Part shown: positions 11,176 to 22,129 of the stretch, piece by piece
Layout of the letters: each line of letters begins with the position of its first letter
Numbering within the stretch: the stretch's first letter is position 1
Source: Hygrocybe punicea
Taxonomy: Eukaryota; Basidiomycota; Agaricomycetes; Agaricales; Hygrophoraceae
Reading direction: 5' to 3'
DNA length: 64,000 nucleotides
Assembly: GCA_963556145.1 (NCBI GenBank)
Contig: OY744473.1
Span: 2,170,001 to 2,234,000, forward strand
The notes under the pieces: generated by a model
What the model saw: the letters and a program-made list of their open reading frames with translations, nothing else
Databases searched by the model: none
What the model was told of the DNA's origin: nothing
Translations under genes and position numbers: made by a program

Positions 11176-11580
11176 CTACCTTCCTCTCATCTGCATCCTG
11201 CCGTTGGTAATTTAATTATGTATTTGGATAGAATAATCATTAAATTTACATGTCCGCTTTAAGGAGTAGTGAGGTTATATGGATTCAAATTGGGAATTGA
11301 GTAATATTAAATAAAAAAGTGGGTAGGTTCTGATTTTGGTATAGATTGTCATTGGGCATAAGGAGCTCCTGTAAGGGCTGAGGCTAAGGATGAGATATTG
11401 TGCATTTGCAAAAGAAGAATTTTGTAATTTTGCTATTGCTTGTGCATGTAATATTTGCATTTCAAATTATATTACATGGGACATATATGTGATGTAATAG
11501 ATGGAGACATTCTGATTACTTTAGGTGACAAATTCTCAATAAACAATGGTTTCATCTGTTGTGAGCTCTGTAAATGTTGT

Positions 11581-11757
11581 AGTGATGGACAGGTTCGGTT
11601 CAGTCCGGTTCAGGCCAAAAAAATCTGAACCTTGAACTGAACCTAAGGTTCAGTTCAGTCAATATGCTGAACCTTGAACTGAACCTTGGGTTCAGGTTCA
11701 AACAGGTTCAGTTCAGGTTCACCCTGATCTGAACCCTGAACCAAACCTGTAAGTGTA
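11581..11757. repeat. GGTTCAG/CTGAACC minisatellite
   Basis: Dense inverted and direct copies of AGGTTCAGTTCAG and its complement CTGAACCTTGAACTGAAC. It sits exactly where copy A loses its right arm. Confidence 0.7.
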
Positions 11758-11858
11758 TCATAGGGCTAGATTACATTTTTATTTAGTATAAATGCCTTTA
11801 TTTTATGCCTTGTGGTTATATAGCATGAACAAAGGTTCCTTTAGAGCAATTGTATGTA

Positions 11859-11910
11859 CTTGTTTAGAGGGCCAGTGCTTCGCATGGCATGAACGAGTTC
11901 TTTTTTCTTC
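11859..11910 (-). mobile_element. Helitron 3' terminus, minus orientation
   Basis: The reverse complement shows the family terminus: GAACTCGTTCATGCCATGCG, hairpin, then CCCTCTAAACAAG ending at 11859, next to a T on the element's 3' side. Sequence to the right (the element's interior) does not resemble the other copies beyond about 50 bases, so only the end can be supported. Confidence 0.65.
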
Positions 11911-12124
11911 TTTTGCATACAAAATATATGGTATAATTGTAACATTCTGTTGAACATAAGTTGCATGAATACAAGCGGTTAGACTCTGACGATAACTTAA
12001 GCACAGCTTAGTATTGAAATGAATGAGGAAATCTGATGTTAGTGAATGGCACCAGTAACCCTGAGGTATCTTTGGCTGTACTAGTACCTGCACATGTTGG
12101 ACCCATGGGTTTTACCTGTTATTC

Positions 12125-12243
12125 TAAGCCCCAGATCATCCAAAATGGTCAAGTATTGAGCTAGATATGCTGAAAAAACTTTGTTCTAGTGTTTTGAGCA
12201 TATCTAGCTCAATACTTCACTGTATTGGATGATCCAAGGCTTA
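12125..12243. mobile_element. Short inverted-repeat MITE, possible TA target
   Basis: Arms at about 12125-12175 and 12192-12242 are complementary with few mismatches (core AGTATTGAGCTAGATATGCT) around a short loop. The outer ends read TAAGCC and GGCTTA, which would fit a Stowaway-like element flanked by TA. Only this copy is seen in the window. Confidence 0.45.
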
Positions 12244-13779
12244 CAAAAATGCAGGCAGGTCCAGGAATCTATATCAATACCCATGCTATTCACTATCTGG
12301 TGTATATATAGGTAGCATAACCAATATTTGACTAACTATAATGTTGGTTGGTATACTAATTATATAATGTTGGTATATTAATTATATACATGTTAGTATG
12401 GAATAAACTTCATAGAATACTATAGCATGAACCAAATATTGTTGCTGCAGCTAGGCTAGCCACAAGTCAGCCAAGGTTAGCTGGGGTTATGGCTAAGCTA
12501 ACATGGTTTTTTTTCTAGTCCAACTCAGTAGCCAGAGGTAGCCGACTATAGCTGACTACAGTTGACTATAGTCAGCATGGCGGCTTATTATAACTGCAGC
12601 TCAGCCAACAAAGATGCAACTATACATACCTGCATCCATCATGCTAAATACCTTGTCAATTGACACAGCCTGTCTGTTCTTGCAAGGTTTAGACGGGGGT
12701 GGGTTGTGATGAGAATATGGGAATATGGGTCTAAGTCCACGTTCTCATCATTGTCATTCGTGCTGGATACTTTGCGAACAACATCTGCGTGAAGTGTCAA
12801 GGGCCAGGACATGGGAATGCGCTACATTCACTCATGTTCCTTCAGTGTTGTTGATGCCTTTGCGAATGACATCTACGTGTCAGTTGACACATCAGTGCTT
12901 GTTTGCAAGGTGTGAAGGTCAGTGGCAAGGAGGATATGGGAATGTGGGCTACACCCATGTTGCCGTCGTTGTTGCGGGGGCTTCATCACACATTCCGGGT
13001 GCTTTTATGCTAGATACCTAACAAATGTGTCTATGTTTCAGTTGATGCATCTGCTCATGTTTGCGAGGTGATGAGATGGATGGGATGGGATAGGATAGCA
13101 AACTTAGTAGACGCAATGCGAAGAGAATATGGGCACATACCTGGGCCAGTAGGTGGCGCATCACCCTCCCAGCTATTTTCCATTGCCGTCTTCACCTCCA
13201 AGCTTGTATTGAGGTGTTGTGCCCACTGTTGTTGAGTAATGACCGAGTGACAGACAAAGTGACATATGCCACACCAACATAAACATACATTTTGACTCTA
13301 AAATGTACTATGAATAAAATATATACTATGTATATGTTTGGTAGTATACTATGATTAGTTGCAGCTTAGCTGCCTGCTACAGCTAAAATCTCAAGGTAGC
13401 TGTAGCTGGTAGCTCATCATTAGCCCTAGCTTAGCAGGACCTTGGCTATACCAAAGAACTACATAATATAGTTAGGAATGATGACATAGAAGAGATGACT
13501 AAGATCAACAAATAACTACATACCAGGGTGAGATTACCATTTCCAACACATTCTCTAATTTTACATTTGTATAACTGTTAACAACATCAGCAATAGATTT
13601 CAATATGTATTCTGCTAAGCATGTGGAGCAGTCACATCTGACCATTCTACCTATGTTATGAAAGTTGATTTATTTATATTATTAATTATATTTGTAATGT
13701 TTGTTATTGCAGATTTTGTTTTAAATTATACAAACTTCAAATTGAAAGTTTTAAACACTTTATACAAATTCATGATTCA
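12244..13779. other. Non-coding region, degenerate AGCT-rich repeats
   Basis: No supported gene. Bases 12290-12440 resemble the solo-LTR-like insert at 40066-40354. Bases 12440-12620 and 13340-13460 contain loose runs of TAGCTG, GCTAAGCT and GACTATAG. The AT-rich open frame at 13658-13963 (+) looks spurious. Confidence 0.4.
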
Positions 13780-16640
13780 TCTCATCTACTTGTATAAGCT
13801 GTCCCTGTTCCATTGCTTCCTGAGCTTTCTGATATGCGGTAAGAATATGTGTTGCAAAGTTAATTGCCATACCCTGCCTCTCAAGTTCAGGTCTTGGAAG
13901 TGTTGTCCCATGTTTGTGAGAAGGTTGAATAGCCTTTGTAATGCATCAAAAAAATTTCTTTGAAAAAATGATAATAATAACTCACTAGTAAAGTTCCAAC
14001 ATCATTCCGCACAACAACTTTAAGTGAAACATCTACAAAATTGCCTCCAAGACATCCATCAGGCTTTAATTTGATATCTTGACATTTTGTTGTATCATAT
14101 GATGTGTTCCACGCAATTGCATATTTGCAATTATGAGTTCTTTTAATTTATTAAAAGACTCGTTCTTTATCAGACCTGGTTCAGTGAGGGTTCGTAATTA
14201 ATTAATTAATTAATTAATGAAGTTGATCGTATGTAGGGGACTTTTTTTTTGGGCAAAAGATATGATTCTAGTTGCTATACTGAAAAATAACATGTGGTCC
14301 TAGCCATGTGTGGACAAGCTTACATAAGCATCCAAATATGGGTTGCCTTAGAAAAGACACATTACCTTCAAATTATATTCAAAATATTCATACTGACTTT
14401 AATTCTTATCGGAATCAGCTGAAAATTGAACTGCTGACTAATATAACCATTTTGGGCAAGGTGTGACAGTCACATGTGACCATTCTAACCATATAAGGCA
14501 ATTTCTGACATTGTATAGCAAATTTTTTACTGATCACAATGGTGACAGTCACATGTGACCAGTCTAACCATATAAGGTAATTTTACACTATAAATGCTAA
14601 ATTTTGAGCTGATCACAGGAGTTATAGTCACATGTGACCACTATTACTATATAGGGAAATATCAGCCATATAAGCAGAAATGAGCTTAACTCAGATAATA
14701 TATTGATATTTTTACTTAAAACATAAAATTCAATGTGATATTGCCGTATATATACATTATCTTATATGCTAATTATATATTTCAAGCAAAATTCCGGTGT
14801 TCATAATAATCATACAAATAAAAATCCAAGAAAAGAAAAAAGACTTTGTTTATGCCATATGTAACATTAGCCCAATCATCAAACACAGCTGTCTTCATGT
14901 TGTCATCTGTTGTACAGCATACAAGGACCTGGAGAAGATACGTCAATTATTATTATAATGTTTAGGAGGCAGTTGTATTTGTCAGTTGACCTATTGCTTC
15001 CTCAACATTTCTTTTCTGGCTGAGAATATTATATAATGATACAGCACAGAAGACATAACAGTAAGAGAGGAGGTTGATGAACACTCAAGACACTTTATGT
15101 AGTTTTATTTGTTCTTTTTTTATTTGTTCTACTTTTCATGTTGCTGAGGTGAGAGATGGGCTTATTAGAACAATTGGCATTATACAACATATGCTATGTA
15201 TCTTATACCATATGTGACATGCTTTATGCAATTATTTACTTTGTCATGAAAGTGGAGAGGGGAAAAAAAGAACTTGTTCATGCCATGCGCAGCACTGGCC
15301 CACTAAACAAGTAAGTTTGATCAGTATGAACAGTTCTTTAAAAATGTGTTAGCAATATTTACAACGTTTATGGTAAACATACGCTGCATAATTTTCTGTA
15401 AGATAACCTTCAGAGGGGGAACGATCTGCCAGAGGAAAACAAATTGATTCGTGCTCAAAATCAAGTGTATATCCCTGAACTAATATAAAATTTAGTAATA
15501 TGGTTCAGCAGGTCAAACATTTGCATACCTTCTTTATCATCTTGATGTGTCATAGTTGGAATGCCAGATTCCTCCAAGGCAGTCTCACAAGCATCAGTGA
15601 CAGCTTTTGGTAATGCTGACTGAAATATGGCCCAAGAAAGTCCAAATACACCAAGAATGCGCCTATCTTTTGCATGACACTCATCTGGTGTAATATTCTT
15701 GCACAAAAGATTTCGAACCAGACCGAAAATTCTTTTGTTGCGTTGTCCAGCATTCTGACCAAATTGGATCATATTGCCTGGGTGATTGGGCTGCAAAATT
15801 CATGCATTTTATATCAATCATGAACAGATGTTAATCACTTACTCGCACAGTTTTCCTGTCCCGAACTGCTTCTTTTACAACAGAGGTCACGTAAGATTGA
15901 ATATCAGGTCGCTGAGAGCCAATTTCTCGAAGGACCACTAGCAACATCTGACCTGTAATGAAGATTTCATTAGTATATAATATCAGATTAAACCAATTAT
16001 TACCATTTTTATCAACAAACACAATACTCTCCCATGGTTGGACAACATACCATGTATCATCCACAGGCACAGATAAAATGTTTTCCTTGTTGTTAGCCAG
16101 GTATTCATTACCTTTATCAACCAGAATGGTTCCTCGTGTGATAGGAGACGTTTTGTCCATGATGCGCACTTGAATTATCGGAGTCGTGTCGATGTTATTC
16201 CTGATGTGAAGATCTAAGTCATGAGCCTAGAACCAATATCAGTGAATAAAGAACATGGTGGAAAAAAAGAAACCTACAATCCTCCTTTTAGCAGTGCGGA
16301 TTCCTGATCTCCGATTTCTTTGGATTGTAGCATAGTCTTGAAAGGCAGTGCGCACATCGGCATGTACCATGGAGTTGAGACGGCCTATCCATTGCTGACA
16401 GTGGTGATACTGGAAGGTAATGAAGTCAGTGGATGACAGGCAATATACAGACCTACATTTCTTATGCCGACTCCTGCCTGAGTTGCAACAGAATGGATGA
16501 CTGTGTCAAAATCATCTGGCAAGGTGCCTTCCGATAACGAGGCCAGTAAGGATGTACAAGTCGCAAGAGAGTTAAAAACTGCACAAAAATTTATTATTCC
16601 TCTGCATTTGAGGGTGGAACAGCATCCTACAGGTATGATA
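13780..16640 (-). pseudogene. Multi-exon gene of unknown function, split by a short Helitron
   Basis: Exons read right to left. 16600-16450 encodes SEGTLPDDFDTVIHSVATQ. 16417 to about 16280 encodes CQQWIGRLNSMVHADVRTAF. 16230-16000 encodes AHDLDLHIRNNI and later SVPVDDTWYVVQPWESIVFV. 15955-15843 encodes LREIGSQRPDIQSYVTSVVK. 15790-15525 encodes PNHPGNMIQFGQNAGQRNKR and LGVFGLSWAIFQSALPKAV. 15480-15380 encodes FPLADRSPSEGYL. After the Helitron at 14134-15311, 14125-13985 encodes CLGGNFVDVSLKVVVRNDVG and 13930-13780 encodes ERQGMAINFATHILTAYQKA. Introns with GT-AG ends of 50-70 bases join most segments. From memory this resembles Agaricomycete proteins of unknown function; I cannot name a domain. 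The 5' exons lie beyond 16640 or are lost in the satellite. Calling it broken rests on the Helitron insertion; it could also lie in an intron. Confidence 0.6.
14134..15311 (+). mobile_element. Non-autonomous Helitron, 1178 bp (copy C)
   Basis: The left end TGAGTTCTTTTAATTTATT folds with the following AAAAGACTCG and matches 23990 and, inverted, 51291. The right end is the hairpin plus CACTAAACAAG at 15311. The flanking bases are A on the left and T on the right, as expected for Helitrons. It keeps about 740 bases of the 5' region and 440 bases of the 3' tail of the full element but none of the coding region. Three copies of the palindrome TCACATGTGA lie at about 14471, 14551 and 14628. Confidence 0.85.
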
Positions 16641-17100
16641 TTTGCTCATTTTATCCATTCTGTGTTGATGCACAATGCACGATGTTCGATGTTTTGCAAG
16701 TGGCAGTCACGTGAGTTTTTTTTTCTCCACACTGACGACTTGCATTGGGCCCTTGTATCACGTACTAGCCATCACCAGGCCGCGTCATCTCCCATTTTCT
16801 TGCACTCCGGGTCCCACATCAACATAACGCGGGAGTGAGAGGCGCCTTGGGGCGTGTTTTTGTGTGGTCGCGGTCATTCTCCCTCGTGTAAGTAGAGTCC
16901 CTCGACGACCTAACGCTAAATACTGAGACGCCCCAAGATAGCTACCGCATCTTATTTGGTTTCTCTGCCACTCCGTGTCCCATCAACGGAATATGACGAC
17001 GAGAGGGACGATGAGAGGGACGACGCGGAGCAGGACGACGGGGAAATCGAGGACAGCGAAGACCATGACCGGGACTGCGAGGACCCACTCCCCACCATCC
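16641..17100. other. Spacer before the satellite
   Basis: No supported gene. An inverted pair (CTTGGGGCGT near 16845, ACGCCCCAAG near 16930) is present. The acidic open frame starting at 16956 runs into the satellite and is not called. Confidence 0.35.
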
Positions 17101-17109
17101 AGCATTTGA

Positions 17110-18920
17110 TTCCCATCGCAGGTGACCCCACACCTCGTTTCACATTGAAACGAGGCGGCAATTTCGCTCGACGAGCCATCTTCCGCGACGTGTCATTTTC
17201 CAGCTTCCCCTTCCCACCTCCCATATCACTCGCTATGCGCCATCCCGACGGCGATTTCACACTCAGGCGACCCCAAGTGACACCCCGCACCTCGTTTCAA
17301 TTTGAAACGAGGCTATGATTTGCCTCGGTAAGTCACCTTGACCCACTTTGGCGCCCCATCCTCAATAACCCATTCCCTGCCATCCCAGCTATGATTTGCC
17401 AACACCGGCGACCCCAGGTGACACTCCATATCCCGTTTCAAGTTGAAACGAGCCTATGATGTGCTTGGACACTCCACCTTCTCCGACGATCCATCTCCCG
17501 GCTGTCCCCCTTTCTTCTCGACAAATATTCACTCCCACCGTCCCAGCAGCGATTTTTCAGCGCAGGCGACCGCAGGTGCCATCACGCACCTCGTTTCCGT
17601 TGAAAACGAGGCTATGATTTGCCTCGGTAAGTCACCTTGACCCACTTTGGTGCCCCATCCTTAATAACCCATTCCCCGCCATCCCAGCTATGATGTCCCA
17701 ACCCCGGCGACTCCAGATGACCCTCTGCATCCCGTTTCACGATGAAACGAGCCTACGATGTGGCCGGACGCCCCACCTTTCCGGCGATCCATATCCCGGC
17801 TGCCCCCATTTCCGTGCTCTTCAAAGATTTACTCCCACCATCCTGGCAGCGATTTTTCACCGCAGGCGTCGTCACGCACCTCGTTTCCGTTGAAAACGAG
17901 GCTATGATTTGCCTCGGTAAGTCACCTTGACCCACTTTGGCGCCCCATCCTTAATAACCCATTCCCTGCCATCCCAGCTATGATGTCCCAATCGCGGCGA
18001 CTCCAGGTGAGCCTCCGCATCCCGTTTCACGATGAAACGAGCCTACAATGTGGCCGGACGCCCCACCTTTCTGGCGATCCATCTCCCGGCTGCCCCCATT
18101 TCTGTGCTCTTCAAAGATTTACTCCCACCATCCCGGCAGCGATTTTTCACCGCAGGCGTCGTCACGCACCTCGTTTCCGTTGAAAACGAGGCTATGATTT
18201 GCCTCGGTAAGTCACCTTGACCCACTTTGGCGCCCCATCCTTAATAACCCATTCCCTGCCATCCCAGCTATGATGTCCCAATCGCGGCGACTCCAGGTGA
18301 GCCTCCGCATCCCGTTTCACGATGAAACGAGCCTACAATGTGGCCGGACGCCCCACCTTTCTGGCGATCCATCTCCCGGCTGCCCCCATTTCTGTGCTCT
18401 TCAAAGATTTACTCCCACCATCCCGGCAGCGATTTTTCACCGCAGGCGTCGTCACGCACCTCGTTTCCGTTGAAAACGAGGCTATGATTTGCCTTGGTAA
18501 GTCACCTTGACCCACTTTGGTGCCCCATCCTCAATAACCCAGTCCCCGCCATCCCAGCTATGATTTCCCAATGCCGGCGACCCCGGGTGACCCTCCGTAT
18601 CCCGTTTCAAGTTGAAACGAGCCTACGATGTGGCCCTAAAACCCATTTTCCACGACGTTACGCCTTCTCATTGGCCCCGTTCCCTTCGCCATCACCAACT
18701 ACCCGCCATCCCAGATGCGATGTCCCACCCCAGGCGTCACACCCCACCTCGTTTCACGTTGAAACGAGGCTATGATTTAGCTCAGCAACGTGCGGTGACC
18801 CACTGGTACTGCCGTCACTTCAGCACCCCGTTCAATGGCCCAATCCCCGCCATCCTGGCTGCGGTTTCTCACCACAAGCGAACCCCCGCACCCTGTTTTG
18901 AGTTGGAATGGGGCTACGTT
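17110..18920. repeat. 145/290-bp satellite with TTTC-N4-GAAA hairpins
   Basis: About 13 units at roughly 145-base spacing. Each is centred on a hairpin, alternating CTCGTTTCCGTTGAAAACGAG and CCGTTTCACGATGAAACG types, so the higher-order period is 290 bases. Two neighbouring 290-base units (about 17940-18229 and 18230-18519) look identical or nearly so. Units at both edges are more diverged, the usual pattern of unequal exchange. The repeated short open frames are repeat products. Confidence 0.85.
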
Positions 18921-19678
18921 GTGGCCCGACGACCGACCTTCACGCTGCCCCAACCAACCACTACGCGCCATCCCGGCGATGATTCCCACCGCATGAACTA
19001 CATGGCCGGTCCACAACACTGCATTCCAGGAAAATCATGGCTGCACGATGGCGACATCGGCACCGATTGATACTGGTCTCGTCAGGACTTCGGTCCTGGA
19101 CGCTGCGCTGCCTGTGATATTCGGTCAGGAACCTAGGGATGATGAGGGTATGGTAGATGTATAGATAGGTTATGAAGAGACCCCTGACCCTTGTTGTGCT
19201 CTGTAGGTCCCCAGTACTCAGTGGTGACTTCCACAACTTGTTTCCATGTGTCCAGTGTCTTGGGTGTGTGCCGACTGGCGACATGTTCCTGCCCTGCATC
19301 ACTGCTGTAATCCATGACCTGAGCTTATCTCGGGTGGAAAATGACATTGTCTCCTTCCTTACTTAGGTGCACCGCCAGGCAGCAAGGATGACTGCCATGT
19401 ACATGGCCTCTGGTACCCCTTATAATACCTCTACATGTGCCTACTGGTCGTGCCAGGATTAATGGTCACCCAGTGTGTCGCCACCTGGGTTCTACCTGAC
19501 ATCCTGTGTGCTGATCAGGTATGGTGTATGCGACAGGTTCCACAGGTGTCATGTACAGTGATAACACAGCACACTGCGATGTTGTGTGGTCTGCAGTCAG
19601 TGATAATATGGGTACATATTCACAGAATTTGGTATACAGAGTTACAAAGTTTCGTAAAAAAAAACAATCCTGGTAAGA
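18921..19678. other. Spacer with possible small exons, unassigned
   Basis: Both strands have short open stretches separated by intron-like GT-AG segments (for example 19147-19206 on +), but no frame is recognisable. May include lost 5' exons of the gene at 13780-16640. Confidence 0.3.
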
Positions 19679-21815
19679 TTACACAGTATACTCAGGCATA
19701 GTACCGAGCAGGATTGCAGCCTGAATATTGAGTGACAGCATTCGTGCAGGTAAATATACACCCCCAGACTTCTTTCTGTATGTGTTTGCTGTGTATAAGA
19801 CAGTGACAAGGGACCTATAGGGTAGTTCCTGTTCGTAGGCTGGTAAAATATCAGCGAGTGCCTGCAAATTGGTTGCGAAGTCGGTGTCTGTGCCCCGAGC
19901 ATCGTACACAGGAACTGGTATGAATCAGTGTCGCAATATGGCAGACAATATGGTATACACCAACCTGTGTCGCTACACGATAGTGTACGACCCTTAACTG
20001 AGGATACCACCTTCGAAACAGGGCTGCGGACTTTGCTAAAGATATCGGCATGTTTGCGAGGGGATACTTCAGGAGAGGAAGGACCATCGCCAGCTATATG
20101 CATACATGATGTCAGCGATAGTAAGAAACAGTGAGAGCTTTCCGAAACATACCATCAGCCCCACTTTCATACTTGGTCTGGAAATTAATGGCATCATATG
20201 CCATCTATCCGATAGAAAGGTCACTGCTGTTATCTGCATATCGGTAACAGGTAAACTTACCTGACCCACCAGCTGATTGGTACCAAAGACCATGCAGAAG
20301 AAAGAACCGAACCTTTCCCACTCAATGGTATGGAAAATGCCTGAGATGTATTTGAGTCGTGAAGTCCCTATCTGCTTGGCCATGGTAAGGTGGGACTCGT
20401 TGATGATGACTGTCGATACGAAGATAGCATTCTCGCTACTGTTGGCCAGTGTCACACACACATAATCTCCACCTCGGCAGGTCACAGATCCAGGACTAGC
20501 TCGGGAAGGATTGATATACTGCGCAGAATGAACGAACGAGATAGATTCCACAGCCATGCTTAAAGTGCACATTAGATCGTTTTATGATGAAAAACCATAG
20601 CTCATACCTAATGGTAAGGTCAGGCATACGATCATCATCAGTGAGACGACTCAGCAAAAATTGCCCAGTGCCAGGAAGGTCCGACGACGATACAAGAGTG
20701 CCAAGTCTGCATCTCATTTTAGCATTGTTACACATGAGAACAACAAGACTGACTTTAACTTCGGAATACCATCATATGTACCTTCTAAATTCTTGTCGTA
20801 AAATCCCTCATGATAGTCGACTTCGTCGATGGCTCGTGCAACTTCACAGATATGAGGCCATTGTCTGTGGGACATGTAATATGACATAAACAACCCTGAC
20901 TAACGATGATCGCTTACTGGATTGTTTTCTTCCCTATAACTTGTTTACTTTTCGTTCCATGAACAGATCTGTGGTTTGTTCATTAAAATATGCATACATA
21001 ATATAACCAAACGATGACTTACTGCCCAGCTCCAGACTGTGCAGCTGACTTTTGCACAGACAATTTACCATCTTTCGTATCATTCCGATGTCTGTATTAT
21101 AGTAGCAATTAGTAGATGTTCAATAACATGAATAATACACACAGTTCACTACTGTCATCAGCAATAGATCGCTGTGTCTGTGCCTTGTGCTTCTTCGGAG
21201 ATCTGATTTCTACTGATCAAAATTGGGTATATTGCCGAAGATGATACATACATGTGAGCCTTTTCATCCTCTAAATCCGATTCCATAGCGACCTGCCTAG
21301 ATCGCTTCACTGGTCGTGGTGCAGGAACCTTCTCCCTGCCTTTCTTCTTTCTACAGTGATAGCATAGGATTGTTATCGCAAGCAGTGAAAAATAAGTAGT
21401 ACTTACACAGGAGTGGGTGATTCCTCCTTCCATTCGCTAGAGTTGTTAACAGTCAACTGTGTTATTCAGTATACATATCATAGCACTCACTCTTCATCCG
21501 ACGAAATGGCTAGAGGGCTGTAATACAAAAGCAGTTATTATATGTAAAGAATTCAGTAATTGTCGACACCACACCGACCTCTCAGATCGCCTGTTAGCTG
21601 GCTTCTTTCCTTTGGTGACCCTATACGATGATTAGGATGTGGTGATCATGAAAATTAGCATGGTGGTGACATACTGGATCTTCTTGGGGGGCATAATAGA
21701 TGTGGGTAAAGACAACCGAAAAAGACATGCGAATTATATCTTTTTTCAGTTTCGGTTCTGCCACAACCACGGAGCTTCCTCTTTTGTCACTGCTTCGGAC
21801 CTTGCTTTTCATCAT
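19679..21815 (-). CDS. Multi-exon gene of unknown function, basidiomycete-type family
   Basis: Likely start at 21813-21815 (MMKSKVRSSDKRGSS). The N-terminal part, down to about 21150, is charged and low-complexity, in small exons (SPLAISSDEE, GKKPANRRSE, RPVKRSRQVAMESDLEDEK). The conserved core follows: about 20860-20765 encodes RQWPHICEVARAIDEVDYHE; about 20720-20612 encodes MRCRLGTLVSSSDLPGTGQF; 20562-20262 encodes TCRGGDYVCVTLANSSENAI and RFGSFFCMVFGTNQLVG; about 20090-19965 is Ser/Lys rich; and 19914-19679 encodes VPVYDARGTDTDF and SLVTVLYTANTY, ending at 19679. The intron 19915-19964 has GT and AG ends. The core resembles a widespread Agaricomycete protein of unknown function as I remember it. 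The regular spacing of conserved blocks and clean introns suggest a real gene, although some exon joins were not proved. Confidence 0.6.
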
Positions 21816-22129
21816 AGCCTCGCCGAGAGAGGTGATGTGTCATATGAGCTGACATCCTCCCTGAACATTTAGAATATATTTTTACATGATATGGCCAATA
21901 TTCATACCTCATCATGCTGTCAGAATCTACCACTCCAGTGGAGTACCACTACTCTCATATATATATCTGCTTGTATGATTTTTCAGTGTGTAGGGGGGCA
22001 TAAAGATCCATGAAACATATACCTCACTCCATGGTCCGAAGAGCAGTGATCGGTTCTAGACCAGATGAATAATTAAAACACTAAATATGGATCCTGCAGC
22101 TGACCTGTGCATTTTATTGACACGGTCTC

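Larger units (their letters stand above)
7504..11590. mobile_element. Palindromic minisatellite (foldback) element, copy A, right end truncated
   Basis: Starts with the terminal sequence CAGTAGACCCAGTCG, as does the intact element at 56269. Reading inward: minisatellite (7620-8345), an AT-rich conserved block (8390-8790), GGGAGTGG-type and CGTC-type tracts (8805-9200), a central unique block (9200-10430), GACGA-type and CCCACTCC-type tracts (10430-11175), then the AT-rich block in inverse orientation up to about 11590. There the right minisatellite and right terminus are missing. The centre runs opposite to that of the 56-kb copy. Because the arms are inverted repeats, this simply means the two copies sit in opposite orientation. 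No transposase is visible. Confidence 0.8.

Noticed and set aside
10340..11215. Long open frames in the GAC/CTCCC tracts (Arg-, Asp- and Ser/Pro-rich proteins)
   Set aside because: Open on both strands and in several frames because of trinucleotide-like composition; not conserved between copies beyond composition.
7504..11590. Flip-flop inversion of the element centre between copies A and B
   Set aside because: With inverted-repeat arms, opposite insertion orientation gives the same picture. Arm-specific differences would be needed to claim inversion.
13658..13963. Hydrophobic 101-residue ORF (+)
   Set aside because: Composition reflects AT richness and it overlaps conserved coding blocks of the minus-strand gene.
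17110..18920. CRISPR-like array: regularly spaced GTTTC...GAAAC palindromes
   Set aside because: Spacing is about 145 bases and the intervening sequence is itself repeated, not unique; the setting is eukaryotic. It is a satellite.
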